Source: Fulvivirga aurantia (GTDB taxonomy: Bacteria > Bacteroidota > Bacteroidia > Cytophagales > Cyclobacteriaceae). From it: DNA of 13,663 bases. Below, one piece after another: positions 1-5,772 of this stretch. The first letter of the stretch is position 1. The number at the start of each line of letters is the position of its first letter. The stretch is from the NCBI RefSeq assembly GCF_009711475.1, contig NZ_SMMD01000885.1, positions 1-13,663 on the forward strand, in the 5' to 3' direction. The translations under genes were made by a program, and so were the position numbers. The notes beneath the pieces were generated by a model. That model was given only the letters and a program-made list of their open reading frames with translations. It did not search any database and was not told the origin of the DNA.

Positions 1-1
1 A

Positions 2-52
2 GTTATGTCTCTGAGTGACGTTCTAAGAAAGGTTGCAGCAGAGCCGCTATAA
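2..52 (+). CDS. Possible 3' end of a gene cut by the left edge
   Basis: A frame open from the first bases runs for 16 codons and stops with TAA at 50-52. The translated tail is VMSLSDVLRKVAAEPL, an amphipathic, protein-like stretch. It would converge on moeA and overlap its stop codon by six bases, the same tight convergent arrangement seen twice more in this window. It is too short to identify a family and could be chance. No upstream sequence is available to decide. Confidence 0.25.
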   Translation, partial: VMSLSDVLRKVAAEPL

Positions 53-1252
53 AATATCTCTATAAATCAGGACTGGAAACACCTCACCTTTCTTGTAGTG
101 CTGTTGATCCTTCGGGAGTTCTAAAAATGCATCTGCCTCTAACAAATTGGCCAAATCTCCAGACCCCTGCCCTTTTACCGGGGTCGCCATTACCTCTCCC
201 GATTCTGATGATCCCAGTTTTACCTGCAAATAATAGGTGAGCGTAGGCGGGAAATCAAAATCATGGTCAAGCACAGCATAAGTGGTCTTCGGCTTCACAC
301 CTGCAGATAATTGCAACCAAGGCTTTACATATTTATAAAAGCACATAAAGGTAGAAACCGGATTACCCGGTAAGGCAAACACAGTTTTGTCGTCCTCCCT
401 CCTGCCAAACCAGAATGGTTTGCCGGGCCTTTGTAACACACGGTGAAATAGCTTCTCAACTCTTAATTGCTCTAATACTTCGGGCACATAATCTTTTTTG
501 CCTTTAGACACTCCACCGCTTAGAATGATCGTGTCATACTCTTCAAAAATTTTCTCTAATCCTTTCTTAACTGAGTCCAGTTCATCGGCCAGGTGAAAGT
601 TCTCACTCTTGCAGCCTAAATCTTTTAGCGCAGCCTGCAAGGCGTAGATATTTGATTTTCTTATTTGGTAAGGGTGCGGTGTTTCATCTATGTTTACCAA
701 CTCATCGCCAGTACTTACCAGTGCGATTTTAGGTGCTTTAATTACTCGTACAGTCGATTTACCCACAGTAGCCATTACTGCTACATCAGCTGCAGAAATC
801 TTTCTACCCCGCTTGAGTAGCAGGTCTTTTTTCTTTTTATCGGTTCCTCTTAAATGTATATTTTGAAAAGGAATGACTTCATCCATATCAATTTTCACCA
901 GCGACTCTTCTTCAAAGGCTAAATCTTCATATCTGATCACCGCATCGGTATTTTGCGGCAAAACAGCCCCTGTCATCACTTCTATGCAATTAGTTTTCTC
1001 TTTGAGAATAGTCTGTGCGGCACCAGCGGGTTGCATGGTTTCTATTTTAAATGATCTTACACCCTCTTGCCAGGCATGATGATCAATGGCTATCCCGTCC
1101 ATCATTACTCTGTTAAAAGGTGGAAAATCTCTATCTGCCAATATATCTTCGTCCAGTATTTTACCCATAGCCTCCTCGATATGTACCTCTTCACTGTCGG
1201 AACGGTGCAAGTGGCTGGTCACAATTTTATAGGCTTCTTCTACATCAATCAT
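47..1252 (-). CDS. moeA: Molybdopterin molybdenumtransferase MoeA
   Basis: MoeA inserts molybdate into adenylylated molybdopterin, giving Moco and releasing AMP; it is cytosolic. The 401-residue length is normal for the family. Visible signatures are FNRVMMDG around residues 46-53 (the conserved MDG segment with the active-site Asp), STGDEL at 180-185, SGGVSKGKKDY from 245, RPGKPFWFG from 275 and ALPGNPVSTF from 293. These lie in the MogA-like central domain and the segment after it; the C-terminal beta domain follows. The ATG at 1252 gives the expected family N terminus (MIDVEEAYKIV). It is transcribed away from moaC with only 20 bp between the two start codons, so the promoters must overlap the opposing coding sequences. 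The stop is TAG at 47-49. Confidence 0.96.
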   Translation of the reverse strand: MIDVEEAYKIVTSHLHRSDSEEVHIEEAMGKILDEDILADRDFPPFNRVMMDGIAIDHHAWQEGVRSFKIETMQPAGAAQTILKEKTNCIEVMTGAVLPQNTDAVIRYEDLAFEEESLVKIDMDEVIPFQNIHLRGTDKKKKDLLLKRGRKISAADVAVMATVGKSTVRVIKAPKIALVSTGDELVNIDETPHPYQIRKSNIYALQAALKDLGCKSENFHLADELDSVKKGLEKIFEEYDTIILSGGVSKGKKDYVPEVLEQLRVEKLFHRVLQRPGKPFWFGRREDDKTVFALPGNPVSTFMCFYKYVKPWLQLSAGVKPKTTYAVLDHDFDFPPTLTYYLQVKLGSSESGEVMATPVKGQGSGDLANLLEADAFLELPKDQQHYKKGEVFPVLIYRDIL

Positions 1253-1257
1253 TTTCG

Positions 1258-1265
1258 TAGTTTTG
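1258..1265 (+). promoter_or_regulatory. Candidate Bacteroidota -7 box for moaC
   Basis: TAGTTTTG matches the Bacteroidota -7 consensus TAnnTTTG exactly. It ends seven bases before the moaC ATG, so transcription would begin at or just before the start codon and the mRNA would be nearly leaderless. I see no convincing TTG or TTTG -33 element at the usual spacing inside the moeA 5' end. The identical octamer precedes moaA. Confidence 0.4.
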
Positions 1266-1272
1266 TTGTATT

Positions 1273-1749
1273 ATGAGCAAATTAACACATATCGGGGCGG
1301 ATGGCAACCCCAAAATGGTAGACATATCAGATAAGGAAATTACTGAAAGACGGGCTGTGGCCGAAAGCCGGGTGAGCGTTACTCAGGAAATCATGGATCA
1401 GCTAACTGGCAATGAACTAGTTACCAAAAAAGGTCCTGTTTTTCAGACGAGCATTATTGCTGGTGTAATGGGAGCCAAAAAGACTGCCGATCTTATTCCA
1501 TTTTGTCACCAACTGCCATTATCTAACTGCAAAATCGACATAACGACTAAGGGAAATGACATTATAATTACCTGTGAAGCTAAGGTAACAGGCAAAACCG
1601 GTGTAGAAATAGAAGCTCTCACAGGGGCCTCCGTTGCGGCACTTACCGTGTACGACATGTGCAAGGCGCTTTCTCATGACATCATCATCAAAGAAACACG
1701 CCTTATTTCGAAAAGTGGTGGTAAAAGCGACTTCAACAGAAATGCCTGA
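1273..1749 (+). CDS. moaC: Cyclic pyranopterin monophosphate synthase MoaC
   Basis: MoaC converts the MoaA product 3',8-cyclo-7,8-dihydro-GTP into cyclic pyranopterin monophosphate, the second step of Moco synthesis, in the cytosol. The 158-residue length is typical. Family signatures include MVDISDKEITERRAVA at 15-30, LIPFCHQLPLSNC at 74-86, the EIEALTGAS segment at 112-120, YDMCKA at 127-132 (Asp128 and Lys131 coincide with the conserved catalytic positions) and the C-terminal KSGGKS. The ATG at 1273 gives a full-length N terminus. The 3' end overlaps the mobA start by eight bases, so the two are co-transcribed and probably translationally coupled. Confidence 0.97.
   Translation: MSKLTHIGADGNPKMVDISDKEITERRAVAESRVSVTQEIMDQLTGNELVTKKGPVFQTSIIAGVMGAKKTADLIPFCHQLPLSNCKIDITTKGNDIIITCEAKVTGKTGVEIEALTGASVAALTVYDMCKALSHDIIIKETRLISKSGGKSDFNRNA
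1278..1285 (-). promoter_or_regulatory. Possible -7 box for moeA inside moaC
   Basis: Read on the - strand this is TTAATTTG, seven of eight to TAnnTTTG. A TTG lies 19 bases upstream on the same strand (+ coordinates 1305-1307), a usual -33 spacing for this class. The start point would fall near 1271-1275, giving moeA a leader of about 20 bases. The whole element sits in the first codons of moaC. This is a motif match only. Confidence 0.25.
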
Positions 1750-2317
1750 AATATATGGCCTCGTACTTAGCGGTGGCATGAGTGCTCGAATGGGTAAGCG
1801 AAAGGGTGCACTCACCTATTACAACAAACCGCAGGAAGAGCACCTATATGAGCTACTTCAGCAATCTTTGTCAAAGGTTTATATTTCTACTAAGGACAGT
1901 CTAGGGCCAAAAAACCTTCCTCTCATTACCGATCATTTTAAGATTAACAGTCCATTAAACGGTATTTTAAGTGCTTTTAAAAAACATCCTAATGTGGCCT
2001 GGTTGGTGGTAGCTTGTGATATGCCTCTGATTACTTCTAAAGAAATTGACGAATTAGTTAGCTTCCGAGACATTCACAAAATGGCCACTTGCTTTCTCAG
2101 CACGGACAATAAACCACACCCTTTATTTTCCATTTATGAGCCTAAGGCCTTTCCGCTTTTACTGAAACAATCGAAGAACAACCCCAGTCCCAGACACTTT
2201 TTAATGACACAAGCTGTGAAAACTGTTGATAAGAAAGATAAAGACTTCTTGCTCAGTGTTGACGAACCGAGCCAGTTTGAACGGGTAAAATCACTGATTC
2301 TTAGAGGCAAAATGTAA
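1742..2317 (+). CDS. mobA: Molybdenum cofactor guanylyltransferase MobA
   Basis: MobA transfers GMP from GTP to Mo-molybdopterin, forming the bis-MGD type cofactor in the cytosol. The 191-residue product has the nucleotidyltransferase (GT-A-like) signature: LSGGMSARMGKRKGAL at residues 9-24, in which the Gly-rich loop and Lys bind GTP, and VACDMPLI at 90-97, the DMP metal-binding segment. The frame stays open upstream to 1634, but that extension lies wholly inside moaC, and the ATG at 1742 puts the Gly-rich loop at the usual distance from the N terminus. The start overlaps the moaC stop by eight bases. MobA rather than MocA is favoured by the Moco context and length, but substrate choice (GTP or CTP) is inferred. 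Confidence 0.9.
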   Translation: MPEIYGLVLSGGMSARMGKRKGALTYYNKPQEEHLYELLQQSLSKVYISTKDSLGPKNLPLITDHFKINSPLNGILSAFKKHPNVAWLVVACDMPLITSKEIDELVSFRDIHKMATCFLSTDNKPHPLFSIYEPKAFPLLLKQSKNNPSPRHFLMTQAVKTVDKKDKDFLLSVDEPSQFERVKSLILRGKM

Positions 2318-2363
2318 CAGTTGTAGAAATTTTTCCATATATGGGAAGAAATTAATTCTACTG
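2318..2363. repeat. Imperfect inverted repeat directly after mobA
   Basis: Starting just after the mobA stop, the arms CAG..TAGAA and TTCTACTG enclose a second paired segment, TTCC..GGAA, around a CATATATG centre. The result is a long, interrupted hairpin. It is not followed by a T run on the + strand (an A run follows), so it is not a standard intrinsic terminator for moaC-mobA. It could stabilise the mRNA 3' end or serve as a weak terminator. Confidence 0.3.
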
Positions 2364-2391
2364 AAAAAAAGCTAAAAAAGCCGGAGGGCTT
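2360..2391 (-). terminator. Candidate intrinsic terminator for moaD-moaE
   Basis: On the - strand the stem AAGCC/GGCTT with loop CTCC (2391 down to 2378) is followed by TTTTAGCTTTTTTTC. This short GC-containing hairpin with a T-rich tail fits a rho-independent terminator. It lies about 270 bases beyond the moaE stop, so the moaD-moaE transcript would run antisense through the small ORF at 2435-2665. Confidence 0.45.
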
Positions 2392-2434
2392 AAATGCTTA
2401 GAAGAGGTAAAAAGTTATTATTCCCTTACAATAA

Positions 2435-2665
2435 GTGAGTTACAGGCATTTTTTGCGTAGCCTGATTTCTGGTATATATTTTTTCAGCATCATAATTGCT
2501 ACCTCTCAGCTAAACAAATTGTCTAAAGTTATGAGAGATTCTAAATTTGATCAGATTTTCAACAACGATGGAAGTGATACAATAGCTAAAGAGTTGGCGG
2601 GTATTTTGGCATTTAGCTTTTTAGCAGCTCTATCGATTGTCGTTTCAATATTTCTATTTATTTAA
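2435..2665 (+). CDS. Hypothetical small two-helix membrane protein
   Basis: I do not recognise this 76-residue ORF. It begins with GTG straight after an in-frame TAA and has a hydrophobic segment at about residues 6-25, a polar stretch around 27-52 (KVMRDSKFDQIFNNDGSD) and a very hydrophobic helix at about 54-76 that reaches the C terminus, so it would be a two-span inner-membrane protein. For reality: realistic composition and a stop that overlaps the convergent moaE stop on a shared TTAA, as other convergent genes here do. Against: a GTG start, no well-placed ribosome site, and a candidate moaD-moaE terminator that puts the ORF antisense to their 3' UTR. A 14-codon frame from the ATG at 2394 overlaps the GTG as GTGA. 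Confidence 0.4.
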   Translation: MSYRHFLRSLISGIYFFSIIIATSQLNKLSKVMRDSKFDQIFNNDGSDTIAKELAGILAFSFLAALSIVVSIFLFI

Positions 2666-3072
2666 GGGTGGGCTGAAACCCACTCTTCACCATCCTCAAA
2701 CACCTCCTTTTTCCAGATAGGAACGGTTTGTTTGAGGGTGTCAATTGCATACTGACAAGCAGCGAAAGCTTCTTTTCTATGCGCTGAAGATACTGCGATT
2801 ACCACAGCATCTTCCCCAATATTAACAAGGCCTGTTCTATGGTGAATTACCACCATTTTAACCGGCCATTTTTGTTTTATGTCATCAACAATTTTTTGAA
2901 GTTCTTTGAGAGCCATGGTTTCATAAGCCTCAAACTCCAATCGCTGTACTTTCTTGTTGTTAGTCGCATTTCTCACGGTGCCTATAAAACTGCAAATACC
3001 GCCAGCCGAGTCAACCTCAACTGCACTTATGATTGCATCACGGTCTAAAACCTCGTTCGTAATCTTTATCAT
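2662..3072 (-). CDS. moaE: Molybdopterin synthase large subunit MoaE
   Basis: MoaE is the catalytic subunit of molybdopterin synthase. With thiocarboxylated MoaD it places two sulfurs on cyclic pyranopterin monophosphate. The 136-residue protein has the family hallmarks: GGICSFIGTVRN at 24-35 with the conserved Arg, FEAYETMA around 47-54, VVIHHRTG at 74-81, the SSAHRKEAFAACQYAID segment at 95-111 and VPIWKKEVFEDGEEW at 117-131 carrying the conserved lysines. The ATG at 3072 overlaps the last base of the moaD stop (TGATG), so translation is probably coupled to that of its partner subunit. The 3' end converges on the small ORF, with overlapping stop codons. Confidence 0.96.
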   Translation of the reverse strand: MIKITNEVLDRDAIISAVEVDSAGGICSFIGTVRNATNNKKVQRLEFEAYETMALKELQKIVDDIKQKWPVKMVVIHHRTGLVNIGEDAVVIAVSSAHRKEAFAACQYAIDTLKQTVPIWKKEVFEDGEEWVSAHP

Positions 3073-3314
3073 CAGCCTCCGCTTACAGGTGGAATTAGTG
3101 CTATTTCATCCCCAGCTTTAAGCCGTAAATCATCGTTGCCATACTCATTATTTACAGCCACTAAAAGCGAATTTAACTTTTCCAACTTTGGGTACCGGTC
3201 GATCAGTAGCTTTTTTAGCTCAGCTACAGAGGTATTTGAATTGAGCTCAATCTCATGCCGATCTTCACCGATTATATCCTTTGTAATTCCAAATAATAAT
3301 ACTTCTAACCTCAT
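3072..3314 (-). CDS. moaD: Molybdopterin synthase sulfur carrier MoaD
   Basis: This is an 80-residue ubiquitin-fold (beta-grasp) sulfur carrier. Its C-terminal glycine is adenylylated by a MoeB-type enzyme, turned into a thiocarboxylate and used by MoaE as sulfur donor. The sequence begins MRLEVLLFG, has the typical LRLKAGDEIALIPPVSGG C terminus and ends exactly in Gly-Gly, the functional requirement of the family. It is the first gene of the two-gene unit moaD-moaE. The 147-bp region upstream is shared with the divergent moaA. No moeB is present in the window, so activation must come from elsewhere in the genome. Confidence 0.95.
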   Translation of the reverse strand: MRLEVLLFGITKDIIGEDRHEIELNSNTSVAELKKLLIDRYPKLEKLNSLLVAVNNEYGNDDLRLKAGDEIALIPPVSGG

Positions 3315-3461
3315 AGGTACTAATCTATCCGTAAAATCAATTAGTTCATAAATTTAGGCCAGCGATCTTTACCTCAAATTTTACAAATTCGTTTAATTAA
3401 TCAGGATTACTTATAAAATCAGGTTTTAGCAAAGCAGTATAAAAAAGAGTAGTTTTGATAT
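3315..3461. promoter_or_regulatory. Divergent control region between moaD and moaA
   Basis: This 147-bp AT-rich spacer must carry promoters for both directions. It contains a direct repeat AATCAGG at 3399-3405 and 3417-3423 (18-bp offset) just upstream of the candidate moaA promoter, a possible operator. On the - strand AAAATTTG (+ coordinates 3375-3382) is seven of eight to TAnnTTTG and could serve moaD. I see no recognisable Moco riboswitch fold. Confidence 0.35.
3450..3457 (+). promoter_or_regulatory. Candidate Bacteroidota -7 box for moaA
   Basis: TAGTTTTG is an exact TAnnTTTG match and the same octamer as upstream of moaC. It ends four bases before the moaA ATG, again implying a leaderless or nearly leaderless mRNA. 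A weak -33 candidate, TTTA at 3425-3428, lies 21 bases upstream. Confidence 0.42.
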
Positions 3462-4457
3462 ATGGCTCACCAAAAACTTGTCGACAATTGGGGCCGCCCC
3501 ATCAATTACCTAAGATTAGCCATTACCGATCGGTGTAATCTCAGGTGCTTCTATTGCATGCCGGAAGAGGGTATCAAATATTTACCAAAGCAGGCGTTAC
3601 TCACCTATGAAGAAATGGAGCGTCTGGTATCAATCTTCTGCCAATTAGGTATTGAAAAAATAAGAATTACGGGAGGGGAACCTTTCGTTAGAAAAGATTT
3701 GGTGCCATTTTTATATCGCCTAGCCGAGACTGAAGGCTTACAAACCATCAACATTACCACCAACGGCTTACTAACCGCCCAATATCTTGATGACCTAAAG
3801 CAAATCGGTGTAAAATCTGTAAATCTCAGTCTGGACACACTCGACCAAGATCGTTTTAAGCAAATCACACGAAGAGATGAGTTTGAAAAAGTCTATGAGA
3901 CGCTAATCAAACTTGTAGACCATGGTTTTGATACAAAAATCAATATGGTAGTGATGCCTGGTAAGAATATCGAAGACATTTTGCCTATGGCTGCTTTGAG
4001 CTTAAAAATGCCGGTTTCTGTGAGATTTATTGAAGAAATGCCTTTCAATGGATCAACAACGGATCATTATGATTTACCATGGAGTAGCTCCCGTATAATT
4101 AAGGAAATTGAGAAAGAATTTCCATTACAAAAAATCACTGATCCAAAGCATGCTACGGCCAGCCATTACAAAATCCCCGGAAGCTTAGGCAATGTGGGTG
4201 TAATTGCTGCTTATACGCGTACTTTCTGCGGAAGCTGCAATCGCGTAAGGTTAACTGCTCAGGGTGAGCTACGCACCTGCCTATATGCTAATCACGGCCT
4301 GGACCTAAAGACATTATTAAGAGCCGACCAGTCTGACCAAGAAATAAGTCAAGCCATAATAAATGCCATTAACAACCGGCATAAAGACGGATTTGAGGCC
4401 GAAAAATCACGAAACTTCAGTGATAACTGGGAGTCTATGTCAACAATTGGCGGTTGA
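3462..4457 (+). CDS. moaA: GTP 3',8-cyclase MoaA (radical SAM)
   Basis: MoaA carries out the first step of Moco synthesis, the radical SAM cyclisation of GTP to 3',8-cyclo-7,8-dihydro-GTP. The 331-residue protein has the N-terminal radical-SAM cluster motif CNLRCFYC (Cys25, Cys29, Cys32), the GGEP motif in ITGGEPFVRKDL (SAM binding), and the second, GTP-binding cluster with Cys256, Cys259 and Cys273 in FCGSCNRVRLTAQGELRTC. It ends in Gly-Gly, the conserved tail known to be needed for GTP activation. The ATG at 3462 gives a full-length N terminus. The TGA stop overlaps the ATG of the downstream TSUP transporter by one base (TGATG), which suggests coupled translation. Confidence 0.97.
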   Translation: MAHQKLVDNWGRPINYLRLAITDRCNLRCFYCMPEEGIKYLPKQALLTYEEMERLVSIFCQLGIEKIRITGGEPFVRKDLVPFLYRLAETEGLQTINITTNGLLTAQYLDDLKQIGVKSVNLSLDTLDQDRFKQITRRDEFEKVYETLIKLVDHGFDTKINMVVMPGKNIEDILPMAALSLKMPVSVRFIEEMPFNGSTTDHYDLPWSSSRIIKEIEKEFPLQKITDPKHATASHYKIPGSLGNVGVIAAYTRTFCGSCNRVRLTAQGELRTCLYANHGLDLKTLLRADQSDQEISQAIINAINNRHKDGFEAEKSRNFSDNWESMSTIGG

Positions 4458-5212
4458 TGGAAAGTGTTGTTCTTCTTTCTATACTATTCTTCTTTATTGC
4501 GGCACTATACTCATCTGTAGGCTTTGGAGGTGGCTCAAGCTATTTGGCCATCATGATTTTGGCAGGCATTGAGTTACATCTATTAAGATCTACCGCGCTA
4601 TTATGTAATATAATTGTAGTATCTGGGGGTACTTATTTTTTTATAAAATCCGGGTGTTTAAAGCTAAAAGAGGCGGCTATCATATCGATTTGCAGCGTAC
4701 CATTAGCTTTTCTTGGGGGTTACTTGCCCATAGAAGAAAAAGTAATTTTTATACTTCTTGGAATTTCTTTACTCGTGGCAGCAATTCTTTTATGGTTTAA
4801 AAAGGATGACCTTAAAACTCCAGCAAAGAAAAAACCCCTAAAATATACATTAGGGGTTGGTGGTATAATCGGTTTCATTTCTGGAATGATAGGAATTGGA
4901 GGCGGTATTTTTCTTTCGCCTTTCCTTCATTTCATAAAATGGGATAAAGCCAAGCAAATCGCTGCTATTGCGAGTTTCTTCATTTTAGTAAACTCTGTGT
5001 CAGGACTGGCCGGTCAGTGGTACCAAAACGAGATTAATGTTAATATTTATTGGGCCTGGCCTTTATTACTTTCCGTATTTTTAGGTGGCCAGATAGGCTC
5101 TCGCATTGCCATAAAAAGTTTTGATCATATGACTATCAAGAGAATCACTTCATTTGTAATTTTAATTGCAGCATTAAAAATTCTCAATGATCACCTGATC
5201 AATCTGCTTTAG
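4457..5212 (+). CDS. TSUP/TauE-SafE family anion exporter
   Basis: This is an integral inner-membrane protein of 251 residues with about eight predicted spans. It shows the internal two-fold repeat of the TSUP family: VGFGGGSSYL at 21-30 in the first half and MIGIGGGIFLSPFL at 144-157 in the second. Members move sulfite, sulfonates or other sulfur-containing anions out of the cell. The frame also offers a TTG three bases earlier, but the ATG at 4457 is preferred because it forms a TGATG overlap with the moaA stop. Cotranscription with moaA suggests a link to Moco or to a sulfur-oxidising molybdoenzyme, but the substrate cannot be read from the sequence. Its TAG stop overlaps the TAA of the convergent DUF2188 gene. 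Confidence 0.85.
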   Translation: MESVVLLSILFFFIAALYSSVGFGGGSSYLAIMILAGIELHLLRSTALLCNIIVVSGGTYFFIKSGCLKLKEAAIISICSVPLAFLGGYLPIEEKVIFILLGISLLVAAILLWFKKDDLKTPAKKKPLKYTLGVGGIIGFISGMIGIGGGIFLSPFLHFIKWDKAKQIAAIASFFILVNSVSGLAGQWYQNEINVNIYWAWPLLLSVFLGGQIGSRIAIKSFDHMTIKRITSFVILIAALKILNDHLINLL

Positions 5213-5433
5213 CCCGGTATATGTTTTGGGTCTGCTGAACGAGGATAAGTTCTCTCCTCCTCTATTTTGCCATCTTGTGTGTGAATTTTTAAAGAACCGT
5301 CATGCTCGTTTAAAAACTCAGTGGCATAATCAACAGCCTCTTCTTTAGTCTCAAAATTCTTAATGGATTTTCCAGCATTTTCTCCGGAGAATTTCCATTG
5401 ATTACCAGTATATGTTATGTGGTAGTTATCCAT
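5209..5433 (-). CDS. Small DUF2188-type protein
   Basis: This 74-residue protein resembles the DUF2188 family. It begins with a short beta-rich GNQWKFSGENAGKSIKNF segment, followed by a TKEEAVDYATEFL helix and a C-terminal DGSLKIHTQDGKIEEERTY strand pair, the family's characteristic HxxDGxIxEERxY ending. The function of the family is unknown. There is no signal peptide or membrane segment, so it is probably cytosolic. It is monocistronic with a long A-rich leader; the 13 bases ending in its ATG (AACTACGAAAATG) are identical to those of moeA. The stop codon overlaps that of the convergent TSUP gene. Confidence 0.72.
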   Translation of the reverse strand: MDNYHITYTGNQWKFSGENAGKSIKNFETKEEAVDYATEFLNEHDGSLKIHTQDGKIEEERTYPRSADPKHIPG

Positions 5434-5772
5434 TTTCGTAGTTGTGGTTTTGGTTGTTCTCTTAATTGTTGTTCTTTCTCTTTTGGTTTAATTCATTGGC
5501 AAACGAGTTTATGTTTCTTCTTTGTTTCTTTTTTGAATGTTGAAGGATTCAAAAATTTTTGTAAAGTATTAATTAAAGTTTCATGATCAGATATCCAAAA
5601 TCTGTTCCTAACCACGAGCACACAGGGCTTAATAGTGGACTTTTAAAAGAAAAACCCTTCTATTTTATTTTTAGAAGGGTTTTTCCTTTTTATAAGTCAA
5701 AATACGGGATTTAGCTTAAAGTACTAGATGTGAGGATCTTGCGGAATCATATCCCCAAAGTGTGAGGCAACC
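5434..5772. other. Intergenic region with A-rich leader and terminator
   Basis: About 340 bases without a convincing gene. The part next to the DUF2188 gene (5434-5540) is strongly A-rich on its sense strand and is likely its leader. No exact TAnnTTTG box was found for it. A 12-bp perfect palindrome, CAAAAATTTTTG, lies at 5550-5561. The terminator at 5649-5685 is listed separately. Between it and the PorP-like stop I see nothing recognisable. A 62-codon + strand frame starting at 5398, inside DUF2188, has an unlikely Cys/Phe-rich composition and is not called. Confidence 0.5.
5649..5685. terminator. Strong bidirectional intrinsic terminator
   Basis: A perfect 14-bp stem (GAAAAACCCTTCTA at 5649-5662 with its complement at 5672-5685) encloses a nine-base AT loop. 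T-rich sequence follows on both strands (CTTTTTATA on +, TTTTAAAA on -). It lies about 90 bases beyond the PorP-like stop, so it ends the adhesin-PorP transcript. On the + strand it is the first clear terminator after the TSUP gene, so moaA-TSUP mRNA may read antisense through DUF2188 before stopping here. Confidence 0.9.

Noticed and set aside
873..1276. Two + strand open frames across the 5' half of moeA
   Set aside because: They lie antisense inside a clear moeA, and their translations match no family and look like read-through of the other strand.
1634..1741. N-terminal extension of mobA by 36 residues
   Set aside because: It lies entirely within moaC and would push the Gly-rich GTP-binding loop far from its usual N-terminal position.
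1519..1815. 98-codon - strand frame over moaC and mobA
   Set aside because: Antisense shadow of two well-supported genes with an improbable composition (repeated Phe/Tyr/Cys).
2665..2683. GGGTGGG/CCCACTC hairpin at the moaE and small-ORF stops as a terminator
   Set aside because: It is mostly moaE coding sequence and no T-rich tail follows on either strand.
5188..5201. TGATCACCTGATCA at the TSUP 3' end as a terminator
   Set aside because: The loop would be only two bases, no T run follows, and the sequence is coding.
5550..5561. CAAAAATTTTTG palindrome as an operator
   Set aside because: A perfect 12-mer of A/T runs is expected by chance in such AT-rich DNA, and there is no second copy or clear promoter beside it.
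5398..5586. 62-codon + strand frame in the DUF2188 leader
   Set aside because: Cys/Phe/Ser-rich translation from a T-rich stretch; it is the complement of an A-rich leader and shows no protein-like pattern.
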